Below, piece by piece: positions 33,321 to 46,160 of a stretch of DNA of 64,000 nucleotides. A program made the position numbers and the translations under genes. Position 1 is the stretch's first letter. Every line of letters starts with the position of its first letter. This DNA is from Holothuria scabra (Eukaryota > Echinodermata > Holothuroidea > Aspidochirotida > Holothuriidae). The notes beneath the pieces were generated by a model. It saw only the letters and a list, made by a program, of their open reading frames with translations, had not been told where the DNA came from and did no database searches. The DNA lies in NCBI GenBank assembly GCA_037179385.1, contig CM074200.1:33855884-33919883 (forward strand). The letters run 5' to 3'.

Positions 33321-34918
33321 CACACAAAAAATAAAAAAATATGCAAAAACTAGCATAGGTGCTAAAAAAGAACTAAATAGCTGTGCTCCACTGTAATAGT
33401 TTTTCTTACAGGATTAAACAATTTGGGCAAATAATTGCATCACCCACCCACACCCCTCTTTACTTGTTCAGCCAACCCCCTCCTTTTTGTGTTTCTGGCG
33501 GAAGGTCTGATTACTTAATCAATGATACTACAATATCTACATGCAACATATATTTTTGTGAATAATGGTTTAAATTGCTTGAGAGTCCTTAGAATTAAAG
33601 GTTTTTAACTAACAGGTTACTGGTTAAGTGCTGCACTGCCATTTTTTTATTCCTCAAATCTGGGTCTTTCAATTAAAGGCAATGGTTTAGTCAAATGTCT
33701 GACATATCAGTTTGAAAGCCTTTGTAGAAAATTAATTTCCATTATGGTTTTTTTTCCTGTATCTAATTACTAGTCTACCTCTGTTTGAACACATATGTGT
33801 TGACTACCGGATCATTCAAAGTATGAACAACTAGAAAAAACAATCAAGGAGAGGGGAGTGGGTTTCACATGGAGCAGGAACAAGTTCACTAAGTATCACG
33901 AAAACACCAAAGTGGCTACAGCATTCAACTAGGGAGCAAGTTGAACATAAAAACTGACCATGGATATTTCAGAAGAGAAATGGCAAAACAAATCAGGTAT
34001 TAAACCAGTGGAAGCATTGATCAGACTCAAGTCAAGACTGTTTCTGGCTTTGTTTAACCCATAGAATTCAGGTCACTTAACCATACCACCATCACAATAA
34101 AATTCTCCTAAAAACTTGAAAAGTTGGTTTGAAACCACTAAAGCTTCATGAATTAACAAGACAAGAAACTTACAAACTGAATGCAAATCACTTTCATACA
34201 GACTGGTGTAATATCCAATTTGCATGAAGCATTACATCTATTTTTTAAATGACCAACATCTTTGTGTTCCAACTTGGTAATCACCCTAGTCAGCACTGTA
34301 GAGACACTGGCAAGATAATCACCCTAGCCAACACCCTAGAGAGAGTTGCAAGGCTCTTCAAAGGCAATGACAAGGGCACTCTACAAAGATACTTGCATAC
34401 TTGAAAGCCTGAAAGTTTACACCATAAAGATACTTCAAAACTACAACTCCATGGCAACATACAAATTAGCATATCAAAGAGTGTGCTAGCTTCAAGAAAC
34501 AACAGACAACACATGTCACAAATTAAGTGTGCAAGAATTTGAAATGATTGGACAAGGTAAGATCTGTGACAATTAGTACAAAAATTCTATCACTACACTT
34601 ACAATTGTGTTTTATGAAGTAATGGGATGACTTCTCTTAAATATCAATGTAGAAATTTCATGAAAAAAAGAAAATATTATTCAGTTTGTGGGAAAAAAAA
34701 TTAGGATTAAGTTCCCACTAAATGTTGGGTAACAAATATTCCTTGACAGCTATAAAGTACTCTTCACAGTAAGGACACACAAAGGCAGACAAAATGTTGG
34801 GACTATCTAACTAGGATACACACCCACTGTGTTTGCAATGGAACTAGACAAAATGACTGGGTGACAAGCTAAAAACCACTAGGGACTATCAACTAACACG
34901 CCACGACAGACACCTCAC

Positions 34919-35357
34919 CTAACCCGCCAATTCTATCAGCGCTCATGCTTCTCGTCTGAACAGCCAGGGCCACTGGTGGTTTGGGGGCTGTCGGGGCCCC
35001 AGGTGGCATGGGGGCAGTTGAAGTTGCCACCTGCAATGGGTCAGCATCTGGCAACCTTGGATGAGCACCTGGGCTCGACACGCTGTTTGAGCTGACCACT
35101 TTACGTGGACGTGGAGGCAGCATATTAACTCGAGGATACCCACCAGGTTCTGGTCTCTGAGCAGGATGACGAGGTTTATGGCTTCGCCTCTCAGCTTTTA
35201 CTGGCTCCTTTCCAAAGTAATGGGTATGAGCCATTTCTAAAAGAGCAAAGGTGCTTGCCATTCCACCTGGGGTGTGATTTTCATATGAATGTTCCAGACC
35301 ACTGACAATGGCTCTCAAAATGGACACCATTCCTTTATAAACAGCCTTCTCCACTTT
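34919..35357 (-). CDS. MADD: MADD exon: helical block end and Pro-rich tail
   Basis: Starts in phase 0 with KVEKAVYKGMVSILRAIVSG, then GGMASTFALLEMAHTHYFGKEP, matching vertebrate [33 protein letters not shown]. The second half is Pro/Ala/Arg-rich disordered sequence (RPRKVVSSNSVSSPGAHP, MPPGAPTAPKPP, QTRSMSADR). It has 146 codons plus one base. I prefer the donor TTAG/gtgagg at 34918 over a gttagg four bases upstream, because only it gives the phase needed by exon 29911-30054. The open frame continues a few codons into the intron, so those residues are not coding. Confidence 0.93.
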
Positions 35358-36415
35358 CTGAAAGGAACACAGGAGAGATGAAAATATCAAGTCAAGATAT
35401 CTTAAAGACAATACCAAATCGTAAACTTTAACAAATGTAGACATAATTGAAATAGGAGCAGCTCTTTTATTGCCATGACACAAGACATGCTTTAGAATAT
35501 CCAAGTTCTAATTATATCAAAATACACTTTGTCAATCTAATGAACGCTACCCCAAATATGCTTGACAGGACCACGCTCATCTTTTTCAAGTGCTTTCTCT
35601 ACTTTCCTCTGTTAATACCACTGCCCTTTGTCCCCCCTATAAACTTTTTAATCATGGGTCAAATTATTTGAAATTTAAATATTTTTCACAGAGGTTTAAG
35701 CTAACAAAGCCAGTTTCGATAATACTATCAGAACTGAATTTTTAAAGACAATCATAGCCATAGTTTCACATTATTTGCCTTCATGAATGCTGCCTCCATC
35801 CCTCAAAAGATTCCCCAAATTAAGCAAACACTCAACTCTTTATTCATCATGTTTGATGAATATTCTATTGTATGCATCACACTTCTCTTTCTGCATATTC
35901 TAAGAACTCTTCCTGATTGCATGCACTTTCCATATTTGTTTTATTGCATCTTTGAGTGTGTGCATGTACATATGTGAGTTGTGTTTGTCCTTTTGGAAAG
36001 AAGAATCCAAGTTAATAACTTTCTTGTAAATTTTCCTCTTGGCCTCATTTGCCCACTTCTTCAAATTCCAAATTTGCTAGATGTTATGTCAAACTGTCAA
36101 CTATCAACAAAATATTGATATAATGCAAATTGAAAACAAATTACCTAACTTTCAGAATGAGGTTCTTCTATGCCAGACAGGGAAACCATCCTTATATAAT
36201 CAGTAGGACTAATCCATCAAACATGTGAGAAAGCATTGTACATAGAGTATTTTTGACAGTCATGCTCCATCATTGAGTTTTTCTGTACTGGAGAATACCA
36301 GTATCCTATACATTGAAGGCATTCTTTGATTACAACCAAACATACTGTATATAACTTTCATAGGATAGACACCATAGTTTTAAAGGGGCATGCTGTAACT
36401 TCAACATGAAGTATT

Positions 36416-36640
36416 GTAGTAGACTGTCCTGTTTTATGATTGGCTCGTGAGAGTCATGTGACAATATTTTTTCTGCTCAAATGTGATGAAATTTACGATG
36501 AATAACTGCTGGCTTTATCTTGAATATGCAATATTGAAGTACTAAAAAATTACAAAAGACAATTGAAAGATTAATAAGAAGAAAACTGTAAGATTTAGCT
36601 GTTTTCTTCAAAATAAGTTTTGGATCACTGCTCTTGACCA
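36416..36640 (+). repeat. Dispersed repeat R3, copy 1
   Basis: tcctgttttatgattggctc, gtgagagtcatgtgacaata and tgctggctttatcttgaata through to ctgctcttgacc match 53626-53835 along the whole length, in the same orientation. Type unknown. Confidence 0.75.
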
Positions 36641-36759
36641 AGACACAATTACCTTATATGTATATCAAAAGCATAAATATAGACTAAGCTGTCAAGTTTC
36701 ATCACATTGTATCTACTGCTTAATGACTGTTTACTGATGTAAGAGAAGTCCAGAGAGTG

Positions 36760-37475
36760 GGTAAGTGTTAGATGGAGTTTTACCACTCAGTTTCTAACCA
36801 CTTGGTTCAAGTTGAGCCAGGAACAGCCTGTTTTGCCAATTGTGGCTCACTGGCTTGTTTTCACTATTCCATAGCTTATGCTGAACACCAGGCACAATGG
36901 CAGTTAGGTGTCAAACTCCCAACCTCCAGCTGCAAGTTGGGTCCTCTAGACCAGGCTTCCTCGACTAAATTTTCTGAAGCACCACATTGCTAAATGTTAC
37001 TGCTATGATGTGCCACTGATAGCTGTCCTGGGGGAGGGGTATATGGGATGGGGTGTGTCCTCCTCCCCTTTTAAAAATTTTTGCATTTCAGAAGGGGCTT
37101 TCATGCAAAATAGTGCATAATTTGTTCAAATTTTTTACAAACTTTACAATTTTGTCGATTCACGGGTAACAGTGAATTGACAAAGCACTGACTCTAATGA
37201 GTGTAAATAGTGAAGGTGATTTTACTTTCTTTTGAGAACAAATAGGACCTTATTATATCCTTGTTGGCATGTTACGTCAGCCTGAAGGAAGTATTAGATT
37301 TAATTACAGTACCTATTTTTGAGACTGAACAATTCTTGTCAAAAAAGTTATGAAAAGTTAAATTTTTCAATATTCTGCCATCACTTTTATGGGCCATACC
37401 AAACCATGTGGGGCGACAAGTGGCGCATGCACCATTATTTGAGAAAGCCTGCTCTAGACACTTGACAATGCAGTC
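36760..37475 (-). mobile_element. SINE split by a hAT MITE
   Basis: SINE body at 36760-36951 (gttagatggagttttaccac, aaccacttggttcaagttga, gtggctcactggcttgtttt, caagttgggtcctctagacc). It resumes after the MITE with ctctagacacttgacaatgc at 37452. Confidence 0.8.
36952..37451. mobile_element. hAT MITE, 500 bp, exact 8-bp target duplication
   Basis: Ends: caggcttcctcgactaaatt and (reverse complement) caggctttctcaaataatgg. The duplication ctctagac is exact at 36944-36951 and 37452-37459. It lies in the tRNA-like head of an older SINE. It carries no transposase frame. Confidence 0.9.
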
Positions 37476-37705
37476 CTCGTGGGAAGGGAGATAATGTAAT
37501 CATTTCAAGTAAAACTTTGGGGACATGCTGGAAGCAATTTGCACTATGTCGCTTTGATTAAAACACATCCCGCTAGCCTAGGAAAAGTGGAATATTTTTT
37601 AGCAAGGTTATTTATTTTTTTTTTGAGGGGGGGGGCAGAGTGGAGAACTGAGAAAATTCCATACCGCTATCATAATTGGCAAAGTGAAAAAGATAATATT
37701 CTTAC

Positions 37706-37883
37706 CACATCTTCAATATACTCTTCCTTTATGGTATTATCTTGTGGATGTAATTGGCTGATGACTTGAGCCCTCAAGTTCTCATTCTGCATAAGTTTCT
37801 TCAGACGAGGCCAATTCAACCAGCCAACATTGTTTCCCTCCAAAACTCCTCGTGTGATTTCTTTCAAAAATACTTGATCCTCA
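37706..37883 (-). CDS. MADD: MADD exon: conserved FLKE / GVGWLN block
   Basis: One base completing Ser, then 59 residues from EDQVFLKEITRGVLEGNNVG through WLNWPRLKKLM to EEYIEDV. The vertebrate counterpart is [36 protein letters not shown], a clear match to a predicted helical block of unknown role in the middle of MADD. I chose the acceptor ttcaaag at 37884-37890 because it alone keeps the frame with exon 38693-38768; an upstream cag acceptor at about 37913 fails on phase. Donor gtaaga. Confidence 0.94.
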
Positions 37884-38692
37884 CTTTGAACCAAAGAAGC
37901 AGAAAAATTTCTTACTGTTGAGGTACACATGAAGGGATCAAATGTCACTTTAAGGGTAGCTTCAAATGGCAATTCCATTATTTTCTACACATTCAGCTTT
38001 GGTTCTTTTTTTTTGGGGGGGGGGGGTGGTTTTGGTTTGTTTTCTGTTAACTGCCAGGACTGTTCTCTACAAAGCACTCTCATATGAATAAGAGTTCTAC
38101 TCTAACAAGAACAGGAGTTTAATAAGCGAAAATCGCAGGATTACGTATGTTTAGGAGGAATAGGAGAGAAGCTGTGTAGATATTAAATTTTTGACCCATT
38201 TTGAGTTCTTTTCAAAGACATGGATGGTTCACTGCAAAATGGCATTTATTGAAACTCAATGTTACTGCAAGCAACTATAGAGTTTGTATATTGAGTCAGC
38301 CAGTATCTTGAGTTGGTCACTGCTCACAATAACTTAAGGGTTTTTTTACCTTTAAAATAAACAAATTCTAGATCAGGTACTCTAAGAGATGGTTACAACA
38401 GCTCAAAATCTGTCCAAAATAAAAATGTTACCCTATTTTAGAGAACATTTACTCTGCCTAGACAGTGAATAGATAGCAAAGAATATCGTAACTTTAAGCT
38501 TTACCTTGTACAATTTATCTTATCATTTTTCAGTAGAGCAGCATATTGTCAATCACTGATGGGAATCAGAGCTGAAGAGTTCTTGGTATGGACAAAGAAA
38601 AAGGGTAAATTATTTGCATAAATCAATGTCCTATAAAGGAAACTGGACACCAATACAGTTGGTACTGGTACCCCTATATACAACTACTTTAC
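37884..38692. other. MADD intron, nothing recognised
   Basis: AT-rich; one T8G12 run at about 38009-38028 close to the exon 37706-37883 acceptor. No repeat family seen. Confidence 0.7.
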
Positions 38693-38768
38693 CTATTTGG
38701 TCTTTCATTAGCTGGAGACAGCTTTCTGTGTTTGATCCTGTTTCTTACATCCATCATTCGCCGAGTAT
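38693..38768 (-). CDS. MADD: MADD exon: short basic linker
   Basis: A 76-base exon with 24 full codons, TRRMMDVRNRIKHRKLSPAN to ERPN, and two split codons: G+AT gives Asp at its start and AG+T gives Ser at its end. The RNRIKHRKLSP motif resembles vertebrate SSVIKHSPTVKREPPSP at the same place, just before the FLKE block. Acceptor tttag, donor gtaaag. Its small size and basic charge suggest it could be an optional exon, but skipping it alone would shift the frame (76 is not a multiple of 3). Confidence 0.85.
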
Positions 38769-39894
38769 CTAAAATTATATCAAAATAAAAACAGATTTTA
38801 GAGATATTTCTTGTGGTGATGTTACTCTGTGACCATGAAGGTGTTGTACATCAGATATTATTGGATTTAAATCCCTGAGTTAGTTAGTTAGTTAGATAGA
38901 GTTTTACAGCCCAGTTTCCAACCTATTAGTACAAGTCGAGCCAACCATGGCTTTTTTCAAGTTGTGGCTCACTGGCTTGTTTTCCCTACTCCATTGCTTA
39001 TGCATCACACAAAATGGCAGTAGGTTCGTTTTTTAGAGTCTTTGGTATGACTCGACCTGGGAAACGAACCCGGGCCTTCCATGTGAGAGGGGGATGCTCT
39101 TACCTGGAGGCCCTGAGTGGTAAAATTGTTTGACTGGCAGAGGAACAATTTTGTTTTGTTATATTCATGGTCTTGCCTTACGTGAAGCCTCATTCTGTAA
39201 TTTCATCAAGTATACCAAGGAACTACCGTGTTACACAACTCACAATTCAGTCAATTTCATCACATATGATACATAATCAAGGTTACATAAAAAAGATAAA
39301 AAAAAACTGGGTGACATAAAGTACATCCCTCACTCTCATACTTCCAAAATCAGTGGCTCTCTTAGAAAGAGCCCAGGGACAGAAACAAAACATTTACTTC
39401 AAACAGAGATATGCTTCCAGAGAAACCTGGTCTCCAAAAGGACACAAAACTCATGGGACAGACCACTTCAATTTATGTCCTATCAGGAGAGGTTATATTT
39501 TTAGACTGGCTGAAAATAGCAGATACTAAACAAGATTACATTGCCATGTTCCTAGGCAAAGGGATTTTGCGCTCTCCTTTACAAGAATAAACACTAACTA
39601 ACAAAGTTACATTGGTCTATCTCCCTGATACTCTCTCCACCAATTAACATATTTTCAAATCAACATTGACTCCTCCTACAGTTCCAAGTATTTTTATTTA
39701 CTTTCTTTAGAACTGACTCTCCTCTTCAGAGTGAATTGGCCTCATGAAAACTGCTGCCCTGTCCTAAAACAAACTACAAGTTTATGGAGGCATTGTAAAG
39801 ATGCATCACATTACAGCAGATTAGGAACACTTTGAAAAAAAAGAACAAAAATTCTTCCTTTGGCAACACAGACATCAAAGATTAGTAACTGTAC
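38769..39894. other. MADD intron with one SINE
   Basis: Holds a full SINE (38877-39118). The remainder (39119-39894) shows nothing recognised. Confidence 0.75.
38877..39118 (-). mobile_element. Full tRNA-derived SINE, best box B
   Basis: Read on the minus strand: head ctccaggtaagagcatcccc, ctctcacatggaaggcccgg, box B gggttcgtttccc, then caggtcgagtcataccaaag, body caatggagtagggaaaacaa, gccagtgagccacaacttg, and tail gtaaaactctatctaactaa plus further CTAA units. The intact box B makes this the clearest evidence for a tRNA origin. Confidence 0.9.
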
Positions 39895-40339
39895 CTCTAG
39901 TAAAGGAGCTGTTTGTTTTCTTTGGTCTTGGTGGTAAGCCCATGCTGGTTGTGGTACCAGAGCTATTAAAAGAGTACTTCCTTGGTGGGCCTGGGTCAGA
40001 TCTAATGCTGGCAGGGTAACCATTCCTATCACTCCTTACTGAAGTAGGGGATCCTGGCATATCACCTCTAGCCCCTGGATCAAGGGCAAAGGTCATCAAT
40101 CCATTCAACAAAGATTGTTTGTTGTTTGTTTTTGTTGGGCTTGGTGGTGATGAGGAATCTGAGGAGTCCGACCTGAAAAATGCATTAACTTTTTCCATAA
40201 ATGATGGAGATGTCCGACCATCCTGGCTAATTTTCTTTCTACGTCTGTGCGGTCCACTCACGTCTGAATCCTGTACTGCGTTCTCAAGATCTTGATCTGT
40301 GTCCAAGCTAGACAGAGATAAATCCCGTGGCATGTGCAT
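39895..40339 (-). CDS. MADD: MADD exon: Ser/Pro-rich linker
   Basis: Encodes 148 residues plus one base, from MHMPRDLSLSSLDTDQD (phase 0, after an excellent acceptor cttttgctcag) to KKTNSSFTRG. The region is low in complexity and rich in Ser, Pro and Arg: SDSSDSSSPPSPTK, repeated SVRSD/SIRSD and PPRPKK. The proline-rich end may be an SH3 ligand. The corresponding vertebrate region is also a disordered phosphorylated linker, so identity rests mainly on the reading frame and on order between conserved exons. Donor gtacag. Confidence 0.85.
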
Positions 40340-43300
40340 CTGAGCAAAAGAAAGTGCAACAACTACCTTGAGCATATTTTTAAGAAATGAACACCATTTA
40401 TATTCTATTACCAGTTTTTTTCTTGATTGAGAGGAAACCCCCAATCATTTAGTTCTATTTTAGCTATATTGAAGCCATTATTCCTACCAGTAATGATAAA
40501 AAAAAAGGAATATATTACCGTCCATGCAACCATCAAAATCAAATAATTGCAACCACAATTAAATGATAAACCAATTTAACCTGATTTAGCCAATAATAAC
40601 TTTAAATCTCAATTTTAAAACAAACAACCAAAAAATATTTATATTTCCTACTGACTGTCACTTACAGTGAGCCATGCTTCTGCATCTAATTTTCAAATTC
40701 AAAGTAAACCATAAATAAAAGAAGTCACAGGCTTTTGTAAAGTTACTTGTCAAGTTATCATACCACATTTCTGAACAAGTTGGTTTCTAAGAAGTAGGTA
40801 ACTGTTAATTAAAAGTAGTTTACAAACATTGTTGCTGAATCACCTATTCTATTTTCTCCTTTTTTTCCAATTTTGATATTAAATCTGTTTAACTACTAAG
40901 TGCTGATCTCATTTCCAGCTTCCCACCCACCAGAAACCTAATATAAATTGCTCCAGGGACCTCAAAAGATAATTGAAGGATTTGGAAACCCTCCATTTAA
41001 GATGACCTTCGATATTTTTGGTGTTCTGTTCTCTACACATGAGAATTCAACTCAGTTTATTAAGGCATTAATTGAGTGAGTCACAGCAGAGTAGATTCAG
41101 AAAAAACTGTTAATTATCAAATTTTCAGTACAGATTTGCACAAAAATTAGTGGAAATGATTTTCAAGAGTGGTGGCTTATTAACAAAGTGATTGAAATTT
41201 ACTTGCTAGTATTCAGTAGGTTTTTGAATATTCATTTCAGGTTTACCAACATACTTTGTTTTTAACTTGTATTAGAACATGGGACAAGAAATTATAACAT
41301 GTTCACTTGGCAAAGGGCCAGCTGAGTGCAATGTTAGGAAGTAAATCATTTCTGGAACCATTAAAATGTTTATCAATAATTCTGGAATATATGAACAATC
41401 CTTCATTTGTATGAAAGTGTTCCATCACTTGTATGTCTTATGAGAAAAATGTACAACATATCTTATAACCTACAGTTTTTACCTGCCAACTAATCTGCAT
41501 TCTGATATAAATCCATGAAGGGTTATTCAATCTTCCTAAACTTAAAACTCCCCCCCCCCAGCTCTCACTCCCTAACTTTACTCCTCTTGCCCACCTGGTC
41601 CCCCACTCCATTATCCAGGGACCTACCCCCTCCCCACTTGACCCTTGCTACATAAGCTAAAGACCTTGCCATCTCCCACTAATCCTTACTCCATTACCTG
41701 AAGATCTTAATGCCTCCCACTTACCCCCTCCCCCACCCCCCTTCTCCCCATCCATTACTAGAAGTACCTTTAGCACTATGAAATAAAGATGGCAATTGAT
41801 TACTGACACATACAGCAGTTGAAAAGGGTCAACAAATGTTAATGATAAGTAGCCAGAAGATGGCTTATTGATGAGGGTGGTTGTTTAATGTAGTCACTGA
41901 CAGGATGATCTTAGCAAGGAGGTTATACCAAGATTATTCACTTTTTCAACTAGTCATCTATGTATCACATTGCTTACAGAAATGAAAAATTTCAACAATT
42001 AAGTGCCTACAGGACAGTTGAATTCCTTTATCACTTCTCCACATATTAGCACTGCACCATAAAAAATACCCTTTCACAAGTTGTCATCAAACAATTTAAA
42101 AACCAGAATGGTTTTGAAAGTGGTTCTAGGCCCATAATCACTTGATTGTAAGTTTCATTCTAAATTTATTGCAGCATCCAAAAATTGTTTAAACATCCCT
42201 TGTTATAAGTTTGTCCTCGCGTAACCAACAGTGCATTTTCTATGACACATAATGAGTCCAACATGACTTGATGACTTGATTTAGTTGGCACATTGATAGT
42301 CTCTTTCAGAATGTACATCTTTCAAACCTGACCACAACTCTCTGGGTAAAGATCCCCTCCCAAACTCCCCTTCATCATTATGAGAAGGAAGGGGGAGGCA
42401 GGAATGGATGGGACATGAAAGGGGCAGCCAAATGTTTCACAACAGCTTTTAAATGTTACAAACACTAAAGAGGGAGGCAAGGGTAAAGTCTAAAATGGCC
42501 AAAACATCTTGATGATATTACACAGAAATTATCATAACAACTTTCTTAGATGCTGGTCAATTTTTCTTGGAATTTTTACAGAAAAAAGATGAAAATTATG
42601 ATATGTTGTTGGCAAACCTGAATTGGCAAAACATGCTCTTATGGATAAAAACAAAAAATTTTTGAACTTCAATTTTGTTCCAGGAGTTAAAACAACAAAA
42701 GCACATATTTTCACAGCATTTCAAAGAACAGCAATATTTTCAAAATGAAAAAAGAAAATGTTTTTAGGAGAAACATACAAAATTAATTAAAGTAAGAAAA
42801 AATTAATTGATTCACATAATAAACTATTTTTATCTTAAATGTAAGACAAAAGGAAGAAAAGTATTATTAAAGCTGAAAAAATAGAGACATTGTGACAAAT
42901 TTGATGCAGGTGATGGATGGTTGAAAGAAGAGGAGCTGGAGGTTTAGAAATTTTATCTCTAAACATGAACACATGGTTTCTGCACATGCAAGGATATTTC
43001 AGGGATACTCTTAGATGGATCTTAAAAAAAAAATTCCCTCCTCTTTTTCAAAGGAGAGAAGCTAAAATGCTTTAACAAAGACAAAGAATGCTGATTTTGT
43101 TTTTTTATTTGAAAAGTTTGTTTCTGAAGGAACGCAGGGTGCAGACAACAAATAGTCAACTCTTTTGGAAACCTCCTCGGTCAGTATTTTGTGATTAGTC
43201 ATGGCACAAAAGAAGACTTCTGGTTATTAAGAAATAAAGACAAGAAATCACACAATGTATAACACTTTGTTTTAAAAGCTGCATTCAAGCAAGATCTGAT

Positions 43301-43607
43301 AAGAAACAGCAGCTTTTAAATACAATTACTTTTAAGATGAAATAACAATAACATCCCTCAAGGTTAAGATGGAGTACTCCTTATTAACATTCACTCCCTC
43401 CATCTTTTTTGTGGCAATCTGCATCTTTTTTTCCCCTTTATGGTACCCAATGATCAATTCTCCTAAGATCTCATTGAACCTCACAGATATCAACCTAATG
43501 ACAATGTACAAGGCAATCTCACACCAGCTTAAGGCCAATCCGTTCCTCAATTCCATCATCAATGGCCTCCTACTGGCAGTATTTATGACTAACAAAAATC
43601 CACTTAA

Positions 43608-43968
43608 AGTGGCTCATTAAGTTGGTTCATGAAATTCAACAATATTTTTCAAACCTGTTAAGTTTTCTTCACATACCAATGACAAATGGTCAATCTTAGA
43701 CAATCCCCATATCCTACATACAAATAACTCTTTTATGGGTGAGTGCTATATGGTTGAAGTCAATTTTCAAAAATTTGTGACCAGACACTTTTTCAAATTA
43801 TGGACAAAACTGTTACAAGTCAGGACACTAGAAAATTCAAACTTGTGAACATTTTCTGTGACTTTTGGACGTGAAACATGACTTATTATGCTAACTGTAA
43901 GCATTGTTATGAAGTAGTCACCCTTTGAGACTCTCATTAAGTTATCGATATCAACTCCATGAGCCCCT
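43608..43968. mobile_element. piggyBac-like MITE, copy 2
   Basis: The ends agtggctcattaagttgg and (reverse complement) aggggctcatggagttga match copy 1 (3975-4334), and the interior is co-linear with it (for example ttcatgaaattcaacaa, gtgaccagacactttttcaa, acattttctgtgacttttgg). TTAA is present on the left (43604-43607); the right is ctaa, so one base has changed. Confidence 0.8.
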
Positions 43969-46045
43969 CTAAGGGGAATAAGTTTTGAGGTACAATATAC
44001 TTTGATTCTTAAGCCATGTACAACTTTATCTTTTTTCCCCATTTTTTGAAAAATGTACACTCGCCCATCTTCTTGTATCTAAGGGTTTGTGAAATAATCA
44101 AATTATGGCATCATTAATGCCTGGCTGCCCACACAAAATACAAACAATAAAACAAGAAAGCCACAATATGGACATTTGCCCTTTTGGAATGCTATGCAAA
44201 ATGGAAATGAAGACAAAGGTATCAAAGCAACCCATTAAGAAACATTTCCTGCAATGAGATGAGGGGAGGAACATTTTTTTAGGGTGGATGGAGGGAAGAG
44301 GTGCAGCAGCCATGTGATCATGCTTAAAGAGACCAGATGATCGGAAAATAGGGCCTTACATGAAATGGTAAATCTTCATCCGTGGGAGATGACTTCAGTT
44401 AAAGAATTATAAAAAAAAAAAAAGATAAAAAGATGGAGATGCATCAAGCTGTATACTTCCTCTCAAACTACCAAGAGGAATATAATAATTTACCAAATAC
44501 ACTGAATAACATAACAACTGTCATACAAACTATTCATCTACCAAATCTACAAGCAGGCTGAATGATGCCTGAAGGGGAACTTAATCAGCAGAATACAAAC
44601 TGATTTCAGCATGTTTGATTGATAGATGTCAAGTCAATTGAAAATTTTTCTTCCCTTTTCATTTTCTGATTTTCAACAACTCCTATGACACGGGTCTCAA
44701 AATATAGAATGCTTAAGATGAAGGGAACATGGCCATTAGAATAGCAGTTGCAGCAATATGGGTAGGTAGCTTTGGCAGTCTGGCTATACAACAGCCAGTA
44801 GTCATAGGGTCAGCAGATTGGGCCAGCTACTTTAAGCAGCTGGCTCAACCTCCACTCTTCTGTGTATATCTTGACTCAACAACATTCTGCAAACGGGATG
44901 TGAGTTGTCTGTACCTTCTGAACTTCATGCTATTGCTAAAATTAAAGAGGTGGTATACTCCTTTCATTGATATTTCTTCTTCTATCTCCTGCTGGGAAAA
45001 TCATTAAGTAGTTTTCTTTTCAATAAAAGACATACTCCATCACCCACTGATCTTTCAAAGTGAATTGAACCTATCAAATCTTTACTAATTTCATTCACAT
45101 GTCCCTCTCATGGTTTCCTTAACACTCATCACGCAAGCCTTAGATGAACAGATAATATCTTGTATATGAAAGTACATCTGCATAAAACTTGCTTGCTTCT
45201 AATGAGCTTGCATAAACCTACTTTACATTAAGCCAAAACTTGTATGAATCAATGTAAAACTGACATTTCTAGAATAATCTTGCATAAAATTGATGTGTAC
45301 CATAATTAACTAATTTGTATCAGAATAGCTGGATAAAAGGGTATGATGGGGATTTGGGGGAATTTTCTGCTTGAAGGAGGAGCTACTAGGAAATCTTTAA
45401 AAAATCACTAGGTATATAAAAGCATGACGCATGAAGAAGACTTGTGTAAAACTCCCTTGCAAAAAAATTGACTGACACACATCATAAACATACATAACCT
45501 AGCTAGGTATGGCAGCTTCTCACTCGGCAGTCTTGGAAGAAATGTTTACTTCCCAATATGGGAGTCAAATTTTCCAAGATCCATACACACAAATTGTGCA
45601 TATTGTTGCATACAAAAGGGGAAAAATACCACCCTTTGTCAAATTAAATTTCCTTCCAAATACCCATGTTTCCAAGAAAGAGGCCTACCAGCTTCCCAAC
45701 TTATTTCAATTATGCCTGAGTGGCTATTATCAATAGCAAGAAGCTAAAGAGCAGGTGGAAACAGAGACCTGAGTTCAGGGTTACCCTAAGACAAATATTT
45801 TTTACATATTTTCAGAAAATTGTTATACATTTAGAAAATACCAGATATGTGAGCATGATTTACCATGCAGTAGTAATTAAAGTGAAAACAGCATGACAGC
45901 AGACTTTATCCTTTAAGAGTTAATTATAGCTACTAAAGTACATACCAGTAATATGTTATACTATATCCATATTGGCCAGTCTACATTTGTATCAATTATA
46001 CTGCACTGTTTTTAAGACCTTCCACATAAACTGTTTTCCAAATAT

Positions 46046-46160
46046 CAATTACAAAGGATGGTGGGACAGATTTTTGGTACACATTTCTTTGCCAATGTCA
46101 TTTTACCATGGCCTAGAAGGACACATACCAAAATGCAGTCCCCACAATGCTTCATAATTG
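46046..46160. mobile_element. Foldback MITE, family F, copy 1
   Basis: The left end caattacaaaggatggtggg and the reverse complement of the right end caattatgaagcattgtggg form an imperfect inverted repeat. The same family is at 54206-54318. Confidence 0.6.

Larger units (their letters stand above)
30055..34918. other. MADD intron
   Basis: Contains a hAT MITE (32677-32914), a hAT-type end at 33202, a 26-base phrase (ctgctccaaatagca.cttg) repeated at about 32415 and 32496, and a short direct repeat at 34279-34335 (aatcaccctag). 30055-32400 and 33300-34260 show nothing recognisable. Confidence 0.7.
35358..37705. other. MADD intron
   Basis: Holds a dispersed repeat (36416-36640), a SINE (36760-36951, continuing at 37452) and a hAT MITE inside it (36952-37451). 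35358-36400 shows nothing recognisable. A G run (37625-37636) lies near the exon. Confidence 0.75.

Noticed and set aside
43332..43620. Open frames on both strands (83 and 87 residues)
   Set aside because: No recognised domain, no splice context, next to a MITE. Overlapping frames on both strands of AT-rich sequence are expected by chance.
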